Shown: positions 53,229 to 62,700, numbered from the stretch's first letter. The stretch is DNA of 64,000 nt from Pedobacter rhizosphaerae (GCF_900111155.1 NZ_FOGG01000003.1:62001-126000), one strand, 5' to 3'. A program made the numbers and translations. The notes: generated from the letters alone by a model not told the origin.

Positions 53229-56200
53229 ATGGAACCTACAACACTTAGCATACTTACCTTCCCGCAACGTTTAGAAGCCGGAAGGATCCATTTTAATATT
53301 TTAATTATTCCGCGAAACCTCAACCCCTTGTTGCCCATCAAAGCCGGACAGCCTGCCTTTGCCGATGCTCAACTGGAATTTAGCGCAAAGGTGATTGACA
53401 CACTGGAGGGCTTACCGCTCTCCACGGCCGTAAATGCCTTGCCTGCCGTTACCCTTGAAAATCCTGCAGTACCCACCCGCAGTGTATGGGAAGCACTTAA
53501 ACTGCAATTGGAGGCCAGCGATGGGATGAAGATAGATGATGCCGAAACGGCCAAACCCAGTCAGCGGGCACAAGCAGATATCGATAAATATAAAAACCGC
53601 TCTATCCGCAAGTATCTGCCAGAAAGTTATCGCGGGGCCTTCAACTTTGTAAAGGCGTGTACCCGTTATGCCCTTATCGGGGATGAATACAGCTGTGCGG
53701 TTAAGAATAAAGATAATCCGGTTACTGATCAAAGCTCACAGCGCAATACCCTTTCTTGGGGAAAAGTAGTGGCATTTTGCTTACGTAACCCTAAACTGGC
53801 AGAAAAGGCAGGTTTACTTTACCGTGCTTCAATTGATATTACTGCGCCGGCTTTATTTGAAAAAGGCGGATGGATTTACGCCGAACTGACAGCGGCAAGT
53901 GATTTTGCTGGATTGGGGAAAGTGCGATATGCTGCCCGCATCCCTGCATTGAAAGGCCTGAACAAACGTGGATTGTTTGCCGCGGTTCAATTTCCTGTTT
54001 ACGATGTGATACAAAATAATCCCGCTATGGATGAAATATTGCGGGATGCAGTGGTTTATGACGATGGGTTTGCGAAAATTGTGCATGCCAACCAACCGGT
54101 AAATCAGGATCTGCTTCAGGAAAAAGACACTTCAAATCCACCGTTAAAAGATATTGGAATCCGATTGGGCTGGGATGATGAACAGATTGCCATTTGGTAC
54201 AACAGGCAAATGCTTCAAAAAGAAGAGCAAAGCGATACTGCCGTTAATGCCCCTCTGGGTGTATTTGGCTATCGGGTTGATGCGAGATTAAAGGGTACTG
54301 AAGACTGGCTTTCGCAAAACAGCTTGAGTGTTCAAATCCCAACTTCGATTATGGGCAGTATTCCCATTAACACCGCAGGCGATTTGCTGGAGCCGGGCAT
54401 TGAAATACATCCTTCAGCGCATGGCGACTCGCAAGGTGAAGGCTTTTGGCTCCCCATGTATTTTAGCAGTTGGGCAGGAAAACCCATTACCCTGGCTGAT
54501 AAAGATGCTGAAGACATCAACATATTAAAGGCAGACCAGGTGCTCGCTCCCCGGCCTGATGTCCCATCCAACACCATTAATACTATCCCTAAACAGGTGA
54601 TCCACCCATACGGGCCAGACCCCCGATATGTATTGCCCTTAACTTATGGTACAGATTATGAGTTTCGCGTAAGGCTGATGGATATTTCTGGCGGTGGCCC
54701 CATGGCAGAAGATGAGGCCCTGAATGGTGGGGAAAAGCCTGTTGCTTCCCTGCATTTTAAAAGGCATGTGGCTGCAGGGGCCATGAATATTACCAATGTA
54801 GCGGCCATTTACGATGCACTCCCCTCCGGAACTCCTGAAGTACTGTTAAAAGACACCAGCATACTTGAAAACCTCATTACGGATGCTGATCCGGTGCTGC
54901 GCATTAAAAGGCCGCTTCTGGCTTATCCGGCAGTGGTGTACACCGGAAAATATACCGATGCAACCGGACAACTAAAAGCCATTCTCCCGGCTATGTCGGG
55001 AAGTGCTAAAGGAGTAGACATTGGCTTACCTGACCCCGATGTTACCGGTTTCAGGGTGCGTGTAGAGGCAAAATCATTGGAAATGGACAACGGCAAATCG
55101 CTGGATGGAAAAGACGCTTATGTTTTGCTTTATGAGAAGCCTTATCAATTAGCGGGATCTCTGGACAAGTACGATCAAACCTTCCCCTTAACGGTTATCT
55201 ATCAGGATATCAATGTTATCGATATTGACAGCGGTTTTGATGATCCGGGAACGGATACTGAATTGGTGCTGCCAACCTCCAGGCAACTTCGTTTAACCTT
55301 TATCCCGCTAATTGCTGAAGCCGACAATGACTATGCTCATCCAGCAATTGCTGAAGGTAAAAAACTGGTGCTGAGTGCATACAAAGCTGCCAGAACTGAA
55401 TCTGACTTACTTTCTGAAATTGATGGCGGCCTTAAAGCGGTTTATTTACAGCCAGAAAACCCAGTAGATCAACATAAAGTAATACCGGTAAACAATTTTC
55501 TAAACCTCAATTTAATCCACAGCAGCACGCCGGTAGAACTGAGCAGGCTGGCCGATGCATTCGGCCTCAGGGCACATCACCTCACCCTGGAGGGAGAAAA
55601 AGGCATCAGGGTGCAATTTGGCTGCTCCAGCCTGATGCGGCATTCACTTGCCCCTGATTCTTCATCCATATCCTTTTCATCGCTTGCAGAGCTGTTTAAC
55701 CATTGGATAATCGGGCTTAGCTTTACTTTAGACCGCGATTGGACCTGGAATGGATTTGCCCCACAAAGTGTGAGCATAAAAAGATCATGGGCGCGTGAAA
55801 ACGAAGCGTTCCCCACAGATACTACTCCTGTGGGTACCATTAGTGTGGTTAACACCGCTTCTATGACGGCCTTATCGTCGCCAAACCGTTCTTATTCCAG
55901 GTTACTCTTTCTAGATGCTTTTGATCCCAAGGAAACTGTAATTGATTTTCCTACTGAAATAAGTTTGAAGTATGAGATTACAGTCCACTTTAAAAGCGAG
56001 CTACTCAACGAATCATTTGGAGCGATAACGAAAACCATTGCTTTACCTGTAACCATTGCCCCTAAACAAGTACCGAAACTGATCTCGGCAGGCATTGCAC
56101 TATCACCATATGTTGCTGATGCTGAGAAATATGCATCTACAGAAATGCGTCAGCGTTTCTTATGGCTGGAAATGGAAAGCGCGCCAGAGGATCCGAACGA

Positions 56201-57212
56201 CACCTATTTTGCAAGGGTACTGAGCAACGCACCCGATCCGCTGCTGGCCCGAGTGAGTGAAGAACTACTGGCCTTTGATCCTGTAGATCCTCCGCTTCCG
56301 ATAGACAGTGAAAAAATCCGGTCTGTTATACCTGCCATACCCAAAGATTTTGCTGGTTTAGGTGCCATGCAGGAAATGGTTCAGGGCGATGATAACGGTG
56401 CTTCTAACTTTTACATGCTTCCACTTCCTCCCGGACTACATGCTGATAGTGACGAACTTTTCGGTTTTTTCAGTTATGAGATTAGGCTCGGACACAAGGC
56501 TGAAACCTGGAGTACTGCACAAGCCCGCTACGGCAGGCCATTGAAAGCCAATGGCGTACAACACCCTGCTCCTGCCCTGAGCTGTAGTGTTATCCGAAGG
56601 AAAACTCCCTTATTATCTAGAGCGGCTAAGACGTTTGATCAAAGAAAAACGGATAAAACGCCACTGGGCAGACCCAATTTTGAAATTCCAATTCGGGGCA
56701 GGGTAACTTTTAAGAATGAAATTGTGGTTACGGCTCCTTTCGCTACTGCTGTTCTTAACGGGAAAAATATATCTGCAACGCCACCACAAACCACTTTATG
56801 GTATATGCTTTATACCCAGGTTAGACAGGCAGACGGTATTTCTTACCGTAACCTGCTTATACATTCCGGTCAGTTGTTGTATGTACCCGAAAAACGGAAA
56901 TCGCAACAAAAAGGACTATTAGCCATGCGCGATGAGGGTACAAGACACGGTACGGCAGTGCTGGCAGTTACTGATATTGAAACGAGACTTACAGAAATAG
57001 GACTGCCAAAAGACATGGATTTGAGTGTGCTTTGTGTAGAAATGTTTCCTTTACAGAACAGCTGGCAATTAGACACGCGGATTGGAAGAGGAAGGGAAGC
57101 TACAAACCAGGAATCGAGTTTCAATCCCCTCACCACAGGTCTTGGAAATTACAGGATTTACAGGACATCTGCGTTGGTTCCAGTGGCTGCTGTGTGTTGT
57201 GATGATTGCTGA
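53229..57212 (+). CDS. Giant uncharacterised protein B (1327 residues)
   Basis: No family is recognised and no signal peptide or membrane helix is seen. The sequence has fibronectin-like beta segments, notably LTYGTDYEFRVRLMDISGGG near 470 and VTGFRVRVEAKSLEMDNGK near 610. A conserved-looking C-terminal third contains FGFFSYEIRLGHKAETWSTA, RYGRPLKANGVQHPAPALSC and TLWYMLYTQVRQADGISYRN. The protein ends with an unusual cysteine tail (AAVCCDDC). It starts 15 bp after gene A with ATG and ends before a 155-bp tandem array. A structural or scaffold role with protein A is a guess from size, pairing and absence of catalytic motifs. Confidence 0.85.
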   Translation: MEPTTLSILTFPQRLEAGRIHFNILIIPRNLNPLLPIKAGQPAFADAQLEFSAKVIDTLEGLPLSTAVNALPAVTLENPAVPTRSVWEALKLQLEASDGMKIDDAETAKPSQRAQADIDKYKNRSIRKYLPESYRGAFNFVKACTRYALIGDEYSCAVKNKDNPVTDQSSQRNTLSWGKVVAFCLRNPKLAEKAGLLYRASIDITAPALFEKGGWIYAELTAASDFAGLGKVRYAARIPALKGLNKRGLFAAVQFPVYDVIQNNPAMDEILRDAVVYDDGFAKIVHANQPVNQDLLQEKDTSNPPLKDIGIRLGWDDEQIAIWYNRQMLQKEEQSDTAVNAPLGVFGYRVDARLKGTEDWLSQNSLSVQIPTSIMGSIPINTAGDLLEPGIEIHPSAHGDSQGEGFWLPMYFSSWAGKPITLADKDAEDINILKADQVLAPRPDVPSNTINTIPKQVIHPYGPDPRYVLPLTYGTDYEFRVRLMDISGGGPMAEDEALNGGEKPVASLHFKRHVAAGAMNITNVAAIYDALPSGTPEVLLKDTSILENLITDADPVLRIKRPLLAYPAVVYTGKYTDATGQLKAILPAMSGSAKGVDIGLPDPDVTGFRVRVEAKSLEMDNGKSLDGKDAYVLLYEKPYQLAGSLDKYDQTFPLTVIYQDINVIDIDSGFDDPGTDTELVLPTSRQLRLTFIPLIAEADNDYAHPAIAEGKKLVLSAYKAARTESDLLSEIDGGLKAVYLQPENPVDQHKVIPVNNFLNLNLIHSSTPVELSRLADAFGLRAHHLTLEGEKGIRVQFGCSSLMRHSLAPDSSSISFSSLAELFNHWIIGLSFTLDRDWTWNGFAPQSVSIKRSWARENEAFPTDTTPVGTISVVNTASMTALSSPNRSYSRLLFLDAFDPKETVIDFPTEISLKYEITVHFKSELLNESFGAITKTIALPVTIAPKQVPKLISAGIALSPYVADAEKYASTEMRQRFLWLEMESAPEDPNDTYFARVLSNAPDPLLARVSEELLAFDPVDPPLPIDSEKIRSVIPAIPKDFAGLGAMQEMVQGDDNGASNFYMLPLPPGLHADSDELFGFFSYEIRLGHKAETWSTAQARYGRPLKANGVQHPAPALSCSVIRRKTPLLSRAAKTFDQRKTDKTPLGRPNFEIPIRGRVTFKNEIVVTAPFATAVLNGKNISATPPQTTLWYMLYTQVRQADGISYRNLLIHSGQLLYVPEKRKSQQKGLLAMRDEGTRHGTAVLAVTDIETRLTEIGLPKDMDLSVLCVEMFPLQNSWQLDTRIGRGREATNQESSFNPLTTGLGNYRIYRTSALVPVAAVCCDDC

Positions 57213-57467
57213 TTATTTAGTAGCAAGATTGGGGTAGTGAAAAGTAAGATGAAGTACAGGCCGGAGGGGGCTTTTAGGTCTTCGGCTATTTTTAAACCAC
57301 CTAAGGCACCTTAGACAACTAGGGAAGTAGTGCTTCATCATTTAAAAAATTGCTCAATTTGGGTATTTTGGGGCAACAATAATGCTGTTAACTTAAGCTA
57401 AATGCTGTCTGAGCTTCACGATGTGAAATCGAGACAAGTAGTCGAAGACCTTCGTAATAAGGAGAAA

Positions 57468-58160
57468 GCTTATATGGTTAAATGGAAGGTTAAATGGAAA
57501 TTCATTTAGCTAAATCATTTTGATCTGCGGGAAAACATGTGGCTTATGCAATTCTTGGATAAATTAACATTAAGGAATTAAGGAAAGTTAAGGTTTTATG
57601 GTTAATCCCATGTTCTGATATGGCTTATATGGTTAAATGGAAGGTTAAACGGAAATTCATCTAGCTAAATCATTTTGATATGCGGGGAACCAGGTGGCTT
57701 ATGCAATTCTTGGATAAATTAACATTAAGAAATTAAGGAAAGTTAAGGTTTTTTGGTTAATCCCATGTTCTGATATGGCTTATATGGTTAAATGGAAGGT
57801 TAAACGGAAATTCATTTAGCTAAATCACATTTGATCTGCGGGAAAACATGTGGCTTATGCAATTCTTGAATAAATTAACATTAAGGAATTAAGGAAAGTT
57901 AAGGTGTTGTGGTAATCCTATGTTCTTATATGGCTTATATGGTTAAATGGTTATTGAGCTAATCATATTTTATCTGCGGGAAACCAGGTGGCTTATGCAA
58001 TTGTTATATAAATTAACATAAAGGAATTAAGAAAAGTTAAGCTTTTATGGATACTTCTATTTTCTGATATGGCTTATATGGTTAAATGCCCATTGATAAA
58101 CCAAGTTAAGCTTTGTGATTCATCCTTTGGTCTAATATGACTTATATGGTTAAACAAAAA
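57468..58160. repeat. Decaying 155-bp tandem repeat
   Basis: Units begin with GCTTATATGGTTAAATGG at 57468, 57623, 57778 and 57933 (exactly 155-bp steps), then 58072 (139 bp later) and a fragment near 58140. Copies 1-3 are close to identical, copy 4 has deletions and copy 5 is short. Each contains a TTAACATTAAGGAATTAAGG run. The gap 57213-58365 has no gene; 57213-57467 shows only unassigned sequence. Confidence 0.9.
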
Positions 58161-58315
58161 TTAATAGCCTGATCATTGTTTTTCTATCCCTATCCTCCAT
58201 TGAGGCCAGTTCCATTACTCCCGCAGATTTAGAAGATCTACGCAGATTAATTGTTTAATCCATAATGCGAAAGCTGGTATAAATATGATTATCATGGAAA
58301 AAAATAACACAAAAA

Positions 58316-58362
58316 TTTGCGTAGTCAAATAACTACATTTATATTTGTAGTCAAATAGCTAC
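58316..58362 (+). promoter_or_regulatory. Promoter with twin ArsR-type operators
   Basis: TTTG (58316-58319) and TATATTTG (58340-58347) form a -33/-7 pair, 20 bases apart. Two near-identical dyads, GTAGTCAAATAACTAC (58321-58336) and GTAGTCAAATAGCTAC (58347-58362), lie between the boxes and over the start region, centres 26 bp apart. The second ends 3 bp before the ATG. The layout indicates autorepression by the ArsR protein that follows. Confidence 0.8.
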
Positions 58363-58365
58363 ACA

Positions 58366-58692
58366 ATGAATTTAAGAAGAGATGTATTTCAGGCCATTGC
58401 CGACCCGACCAGAAGAGCGATACTATTATTGTTAGCTGCGTCGCAAACGATGACAGCGGGTGCAATTGCGGCGAATTTTGATACTGCAAGGCCCACTGTT
58501 TCTAAGCACTTACAAATCTTAACTGAATGCGAGTTGCTTAAGCAAGAGCAAAATGGCAGGGAAGTTTTGTACCATATTAATGCGAAGAACATGAAAGAAA
58601 TAGCCGATTTTCTTGAACCCTTCCGTGAGCTGTGGGACGACCGCTTTAATAAGCTGGAAGCCATAATGAAAAACTATCAACATAAAAAATAA
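58366..58692 (+). CDS. ArsR-family repressor (SdpR-like)
   Basis: The 108-residue winged-helix protein starts [20 protein letters not shown], followed by [20 protein letters not shown] (recognition helix) and [20 protein letters not shown] (wing). It lacks the CxC metal motif of classical ArsR/SmtB sensors, so the inducer is unlikely to be a metal. The group is commonly paired with an AHSA1 gene, exactly as here (6 bp downstream). It should repress its own operon through the twin dyads just upstream. Confidence 0.93.
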   Translation: MNLRRDVFQAIADPTRRAILLLLAASQTMTAGAIAANFDTARPTVSKHLQILTECELLKQEQNGREVLYHINAKNMKEIADFLEPFRELWDDRFNKLEAIMKNYQHKK

Positions 58693-58698
58693 CTAACC

Positions 58699-59172
58699 AT
58701 GGAACGTAAAACCCAAATCCAGGCAGAACAGGGAAAGCCAGATTTAACGATTACGAGGGAGTTTGATCTTCCTTTAGCCTTACTTTTTAAAGCTTACGAA
58801 GACCCCGAAATTGTAGCTCAATGGATGGGGACAAAGGTTCTTAAATGGGAGAGTAAAAAGCATGGCAGCTATGCGTTTGAAACGAGTGATCCAAAGGGAA
58901 ATGTAGTGTTTAAAGCTAATGGTACCATCCATGAATTTATTCCGGATTTAAAGATAACCCGCACTTTTGAAATGGAGAACTCCCCTTTCGGCGTTACCTT
59001 AGAGTTTTTAGAATTTGAAGGTTTAAGTGCTAACACCAGTAAACTCAACATGCATGTAATCTACCGGTCTGCTAGCCATAGAGATGAGAACCTGAAGCTA
59101 CCTTTCGACTATGGCATTAATATGGCACATAATCGTATTGAAGAAATTCTAAATCCTCAAAATAAAATCTGA
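58699..59172 (+). CDS. AHSA1/SRPBCC-domain protein
   Basis: The 157-residue cytoplasmic protein has the START-like fold of the AHSA1 family: ITREFDLPLALLFKAYEDPE, IVAQWMG, then a beta-sheet with GNVVFKANGTIHEFIPDLKI and a closing helix (GINMAHNRIEEIL). Such proteins bind small hydrophobic ligands and are usual partners of SdpR-like ArsR repressors. The stop overlaps the next start (TGATG), so it is coupled to the DoxX-like gene. No enzyme activity can be deduced. Confidence 0.9.
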   Translation: MERKTQIQAEQGKPDLTITREFDLPLALLFKAYEDPEIVAQWMGTKVLKWESKKHGSYAFETSDPKGNVVFKANGTIHEFIPDLKITRTFEMENSPFGVTLEFLEFEGLSANTSKLNMHVIYRSASHRDENLKLPFDYGINMAHNRIEEILNPQNKI

Positions 59173-59546
59173 TGAATAAACGTAATCAAGTTATCTATTG
59201 GATTGCCACCATCTGGCTGGCCTTAGGGATGCTATCTACTGGTATTGTACAATTAATTAAGATGAAGGAAGAGCAAGCCTTGATGAGTCATTTAGGCTTT
59301 CCAATTTACCTGCTCCCACTATTGGGTATTTGGAAAATTTTAGGTGTGTTAGCTATACTGATGCCTAAATTCCAGTTGCTGAAAGAATGGGCTTATGCAG
59401 GCTTCTTCTTTGCCATGTCGGGTGCAGTTTATGCGCATTTAGCCATTGGCGATAGTCCTAAAACATTATTTGGGCCACTTTTATTAGTTGTGCTCACTGT
59501 TATTTCCTGGTATTTCCGGCCTGAAAGCAGAAAGCTGACTGTGTAA
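59172..59546 (+). CDS. DoxX-like membrane protein
   Basis: The 124-residue protein has four hydrophobic segments (QVIYWIATIWLALGMLSTGI; PIYLLPLLGIWKILGVLAIL; YAGFFFAMSGAVYAHLAIGD; LFGPLLLVVLTVISWYF), matching the DoxX_2 family. It is the third gene of the ArsR-AHSA1-DoxX operon and overlaps the previous stop. Family members have been linked to membrane redox and stress but have no single defined role. Confidence 0.88.
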   Translation: MNKRNQVIYWIATIWLALGMLSTGIVQLIKMKEEQALMSHLGFPIYLLPLLGIWKILGVLAILMPKFQLLKEWAYAGFFFAMSGAVYAHLAIGDSPKTLFGPLLLVVLTVISWYFRPESRKLTV

Positions 59547-59555
59547 GAAATTTAT

Positions 59556-59563
59556 TAAATTTG
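59556..59563 (+). promoter_or_regulatory. -7 element before the AlkD-like gene
   Basis: TAAATTTG fits TAnnTTTG perfectly, 77 bp before the ATG at 59641. No TTG is seen at the matching -33 distance. Confidence 0.4.
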
Positions 59564-59640
59564 ATTTTAGCGGGCCGACAATTGGATAAAAAGAGGTAGC
59601 AGGGCTCGAAAAATTATCAACAAACCAAAAAAAAATAATT

Positions 59641-60306
59641 ATGACGCTTAATGAGGTGATGATCCAGCTTGCAGGGCTCGGGAATGAAAAGGTTCGGGTG
59701 CATAACACCAAATTTGGAGCTGGTGCTCATCAGTTTGGGGTTAAGATGGGTGACATCAGAAATATGGCAAAAAAAATAAAAACTGACCACGAGCTCGCTT
59801 TAGCGCTTTGGGACACAGAAAATGTTGATGCCCGATTTTTAGCGATTTTAATTATGGACCCCAGGAAGCTCACATACGAAGCGATCAATGAACTGGTTAA
59901 GTCTGAAAAGTTTCCCCATATTGCCGATTGGTTATACACTTATGTGATTAAAGGCTATCCAGATACAGAGACTTTAAGGAAAGAATGGATGGAATCTACC
60001 GATCCGATGGCTGCCCGGGCTGGCTGGAGTTTAACCAGCGGCTGTATCGTAAGACAAGCACATCTTGTGGATATCCCGGCGCTATTAGATAGGATTGAAA
60101 CTGAGCTGGCTACTTCAGCACCCGCGGTACAGTGGACAATGAATAGTGCTTTGGCACAAATTGGCATTCATCACCCTCCATACCGGGAACGGGCTTTAGC
60201 CATTGGCGAAAAGCTAGGTATTTACAGGGATTATCCTGTATCTAAGGGTTGCACCTCTCCTTTTGCTCCGATATGGATTAATGAAATGGTACGCAGGCAG
60301 CACTAA
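59641..60306 (+). CDS. AlkD-like DNA alkylation repair protein
   Basis: The 221-residue all-helical HEAT-repeat protein matches the DNA_alkylation family: HNTKFGAGAHQFGVKMGDIR, LALALWDTENVDARFLAILI, FPHIADWLYTYVIKGYP and RAGWSLTSGCIVR. AlkD-type glycosylases excise bulky or cationic N3- and N7-alkyl purines without base flipping. Length and order are normal for the family. It appears monocistronic, with a possible promoter at 59556. Confidence 0.9.
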   Translation: MTLNEVMIQLAGLGNEKVRVHNTKFGAGAHQFGVKMGDIRNMAKKIKTDHELALALWDTENVDARFLAILIMDPRKLTYEAINELVKSEKFPHIADWLYTYVIKGYPDTETLRKEWMESTDPMAARAGWSLTSGCIVRQAHLVDIPALLDRIETELATSAPAVQWTMNSALAQIGIHHPPYRERALAIGEKLGIYRDYPVSKGCTSPFAPIWINEMVRRQH

Positions 60307-60338
60307 ACCGATCTCCCACACCTCAACTGAAAAATAAC

Positions 60339-60917
60339 ATGAATCCAAAAGTAGACTGGTATTTCGATAAGGCCGAAAAGTGGCAGAAAGAAATCATACA
60401 ATTGAGAGCCATCGTACTCGACTGTGGTTTAGCGGAAGCGTTAAAATGGGGATGTCCCTGCTACCTTCATCAAAAAAGTAATATTGTACTTATCCATACT
60501 TTTAAAGAATATTGCGCCTTATTGTTTTTTAAGGGCGCTTTGCTTAAAGACCCCGACGGGATACTCATCCAGCAAACTGAAAATGTACAGGCAGCGCGCC
60601 AAATACGCTTTACTAATATCAGAGAAATTATCGATCTGAAAGCCGCAATTAAGGCTTGTATTTATGAAGCTATAGCAGTTGAAGAAGCTGGATTGAAAGT
60701 TGCACTCAAGAAAGTTAAAGAATTTGCGGTAGCAGCAGAATTTCAGCAAAAGCTGGATCATATTCCTGCATTAAAAATAGCTTTTGAGGCTTTAACCCCG
60801 GGTCGACAACGCGCTTACCTTTTACATTTCTCTTCCGCTAAACAGGCCAAAACCCGTGAAGCCAGAGTAGAAAAGTGTATCCCGCAGATATTAAGTGGAA
60901 AGGGACTGGACGACTAG
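60339..60917 (+). CDS. YdeI/OmdA-like DUF1801 protein
   Basis: The 192-residue protein has a DUF1801 fold (KWQKEIIQLRAIVLDCGLAE, ALKWGCPCYLH, NIVLIHTFKEYCALLFFKGA) and a C-terminal OmdA segment (TPGRQRAYLLHFSSAKQAKT, REARVEKCIPQIL). This is the standard YdeI architecture. Function in Bacteroidota is undefined; in other bacteria it is linked to envelope or peptide stress. It starts 32 bp after the AlkD-like gene. Confidence 0.88.
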   Translation: MNPKVDWYFDKAEKWQKEIIQLRAIVLDCGLAEALKWGCPCYLHQKSNIVLIHTFKEYCALLFFKGALLKDPDGILIQQTENVQAARQIRFTNIREIIDLKAAIKACIYEAIAVEEAGLKVALKKVKEFAVAAEFQQKLDHIPALKIAFEALTPGRQRAYLLHFSSAKQAKTREARVEKCIPQILSGKGLDD

Positions 60918-61050
60918 TATTTTATGGAAGAGCGATAAATGGAAGTTGGAGTTTAACGGCGAGTTATCACTACACCTCTTCTATCAGCAGATTTTACTTA
61001 TTTAAACATTACAAGCGTAAGGTGCACGATCAATCTAACATCTAAAAATT

Positions 61051-61608
61051 ATGAAAAACATCTTATCTACATCGCAAAGCGAGGAGTTACTCCGTACATT
61101 AAAAACGCGTTTCGAAAAAAACAGATCCAGGCATGAAAATCTGGATTGGTCTGATGTGCAAGCTAAGCTTGAAGCCAATCCGGACAAATTATGGATTTTA
61201 GATGAAATGGAAATTTCCGGAGGTGAGCCTGATGTTATCGGTTATGATGCTAAAGGCGGAGCATATATTTTTGTAGACTGCTCAGCTGAAAGTCCGAAAG
61301 GCCGCAGAAGCATTTGCTATGACCACGAGGCCCTGGAATCACGTAAGGAGCATAAGCCGCAAAATAGTGCGATACAAATGGCCAAAGACATGGGCATTGA
61401 ACTTTTAGATGAGGAAATGTATCGATCATTGCAGCAACTGGGTCAGTTTGACCTCAAAACTTCCAGTTGGATTATTACGCCTGTGGCCATTAGAAAATTG
61501 GGTGGAGCACTGTTTTGCGACCGTCGCTATAACACTGTTTTCACCTACCACAATGGTGCAGAGTCATATTATGGGGCAAGGGGTTTTAGGGGATTGTTGA
61601 GGGTGTAG
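61051..61608 (+). CDS. DUF4256 protein
   Basis: The 185-residue protein matches DUF4256 closely: LLRTLKTRFEKNRSRHENLD, WILDEMEISGGEPDVIGYD, FVDCSAESPKGRRSICYD, MGIELLDEEMYRSLQQLGQF, ALFCDRRYNTVFTYHNGAES and YYGARGFRGLLRV. The family is widespread, cytoplasmic and of unknown function. It has full length here and stands alone before the repeat region. Confidence 0.88.
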   Translation: MKNILSTSQSEELLRTLKTRFEKNRSRHENLDWSDVQAKLEANPDKLWILDEMEISGGEPDVIGYDAKGGAYIFVDCSAESPKGRRSICYDHEALESRKEHKPQNSAIQMAKDMGIELLDEEMYRSLQQLGQFDLKTSSWIITPVAIRKLGGALFCDRRYNTVFTYHNGAESYYGARGFRGLLRV

Positions 61609-61630
61609 AAGACCAATGCACGATTCGCTA

Positions 61631-62650
61631 TAAGATCCCCGCCTGCGTGAGGATGACGGATTATTGATAGGGATAAATATAAGGTTATTGACCATGCCTG
61701 GTAATGCACCATGCAACTCCCCGCCTTTTTTCAAGGAGGGGGTGTGAAAGCCTGTGTGGTGGCGGGGGTGGTTTCTGCGCTTTGACTCGCAACCCATAAC
61801 GATTTTAACCACGAAGAACACCGAGTTTTCACAGAGAAAAGAGAGGAATACATAATCTATAATGCTTTTAACCATATAAGCCATAGCAGAAAAATATAAG
61901 AAAAGCTAATAACCACAGCAGAAAGACTTTGCATCGGCCATATTCGAACCCTGTAGGTTTCTGCGCTTTGACTCGCAACACGCAACACGCAACCCACAAC
62001 CCTTCTAACCACGAAGCACACAGAGTAAGTCTAGCCTATAACAACTAAGGGGATCAGGCATATTGACTCGTAACACGCAACACATAACCCACAACACTAT
62101 TAAGCCATAGCAGAAAAATTTAAGCATTGCTAATAACCACCCCCAGCCCCTCCTAAATTAGGCGGGGAGCAAGACTGTGCATCGGCAAAACAGTAACCCT
62201 GTAGGTTGCGACGCTTTGCCAAATGAACCAATGACCAATGAACCAGTGACACTAATGAACCATCTGTATAAGATCCCCGCCTGCGCGAGGATGGCGGATT
62301 ATTGATAGGGATAAATATTAAATATAAGGTTATTGACCATGCCTGGTTCTGCACCATGCAACTCCCCGCCTTTTTTCAAGGAGGGGGTGTGAAAGCATGT
62401 GTGGTGGCGGGGTGGTTTCTGCGCTTTGACACGCAACACGGAACACGCACCCCATAACACTTTCTAAACCACGAAGAACACCGAGATAAAACACGAAGCA
62501 CACAGAGTAAGGCTAGCTTATAACTTATAAGGGATCAGGCATATTTACTCGTAACTCGCAACACATAACCCATAACACTATCAAGCCATAGTAGAAAAAT
62601 ATAAGCATTGCTAATAACCACCCCCAGCCCCTCCTAAATTAGGCGGAGAG
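61631..62650. repeat. Two long direct repeats with heptamer arrays
   Basis: A block starting TAAGATCCCCGCCTGCG (about 61631-62170) recurs at 62269-62650, sharing ACCATGCCTGGT, ACTCCCCGCCTTTTTTCAAG, GTTTCTGCGCTTTGAC and CCCCCAGCCCCTCCTAAATT. The first copy carries about 158 bp of extra internal duplication; the second is cut off at the IS110 element. Inside are 7-bp-periodic runs at 61974-62001, 62069-62096, 62432-62459 and 62550-62577 (words such as CGCAACA, CGTAACA, CATAACC, CACAACC). No gene is supported in 61609-62700. Confidence 0.8.
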
Positions 62651-62700
62651 GTACTGTCTTCAAAACCAAATTAAAATCGATATATTTTTAATAAATTTGT

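Noticed and set aside
48102..57212. Contractile injection or type VI secretion cluster
   Set aside because: No sheath, tube, baseplate or ATPase genes are present beside the giant pair.
57468..58160. CRISPR or origin iterons
   Set aside because: 155-bp units lack spacers, and no replication initiator gene is adjacent.
45400..58365. Duplicate of the tRNA-Lys 3' end as a right attachment site
   Set aside because: I looked for TCCCAGCGGGATCA downstream and did not see a second copy, so no att pair is claimed.
61564..61884. 106-residue minus-strand open frame, and a similar one at 62130-62357
   Set aside because: Both are made of the long intergenic repeats and translate repeated sequence without a domain.
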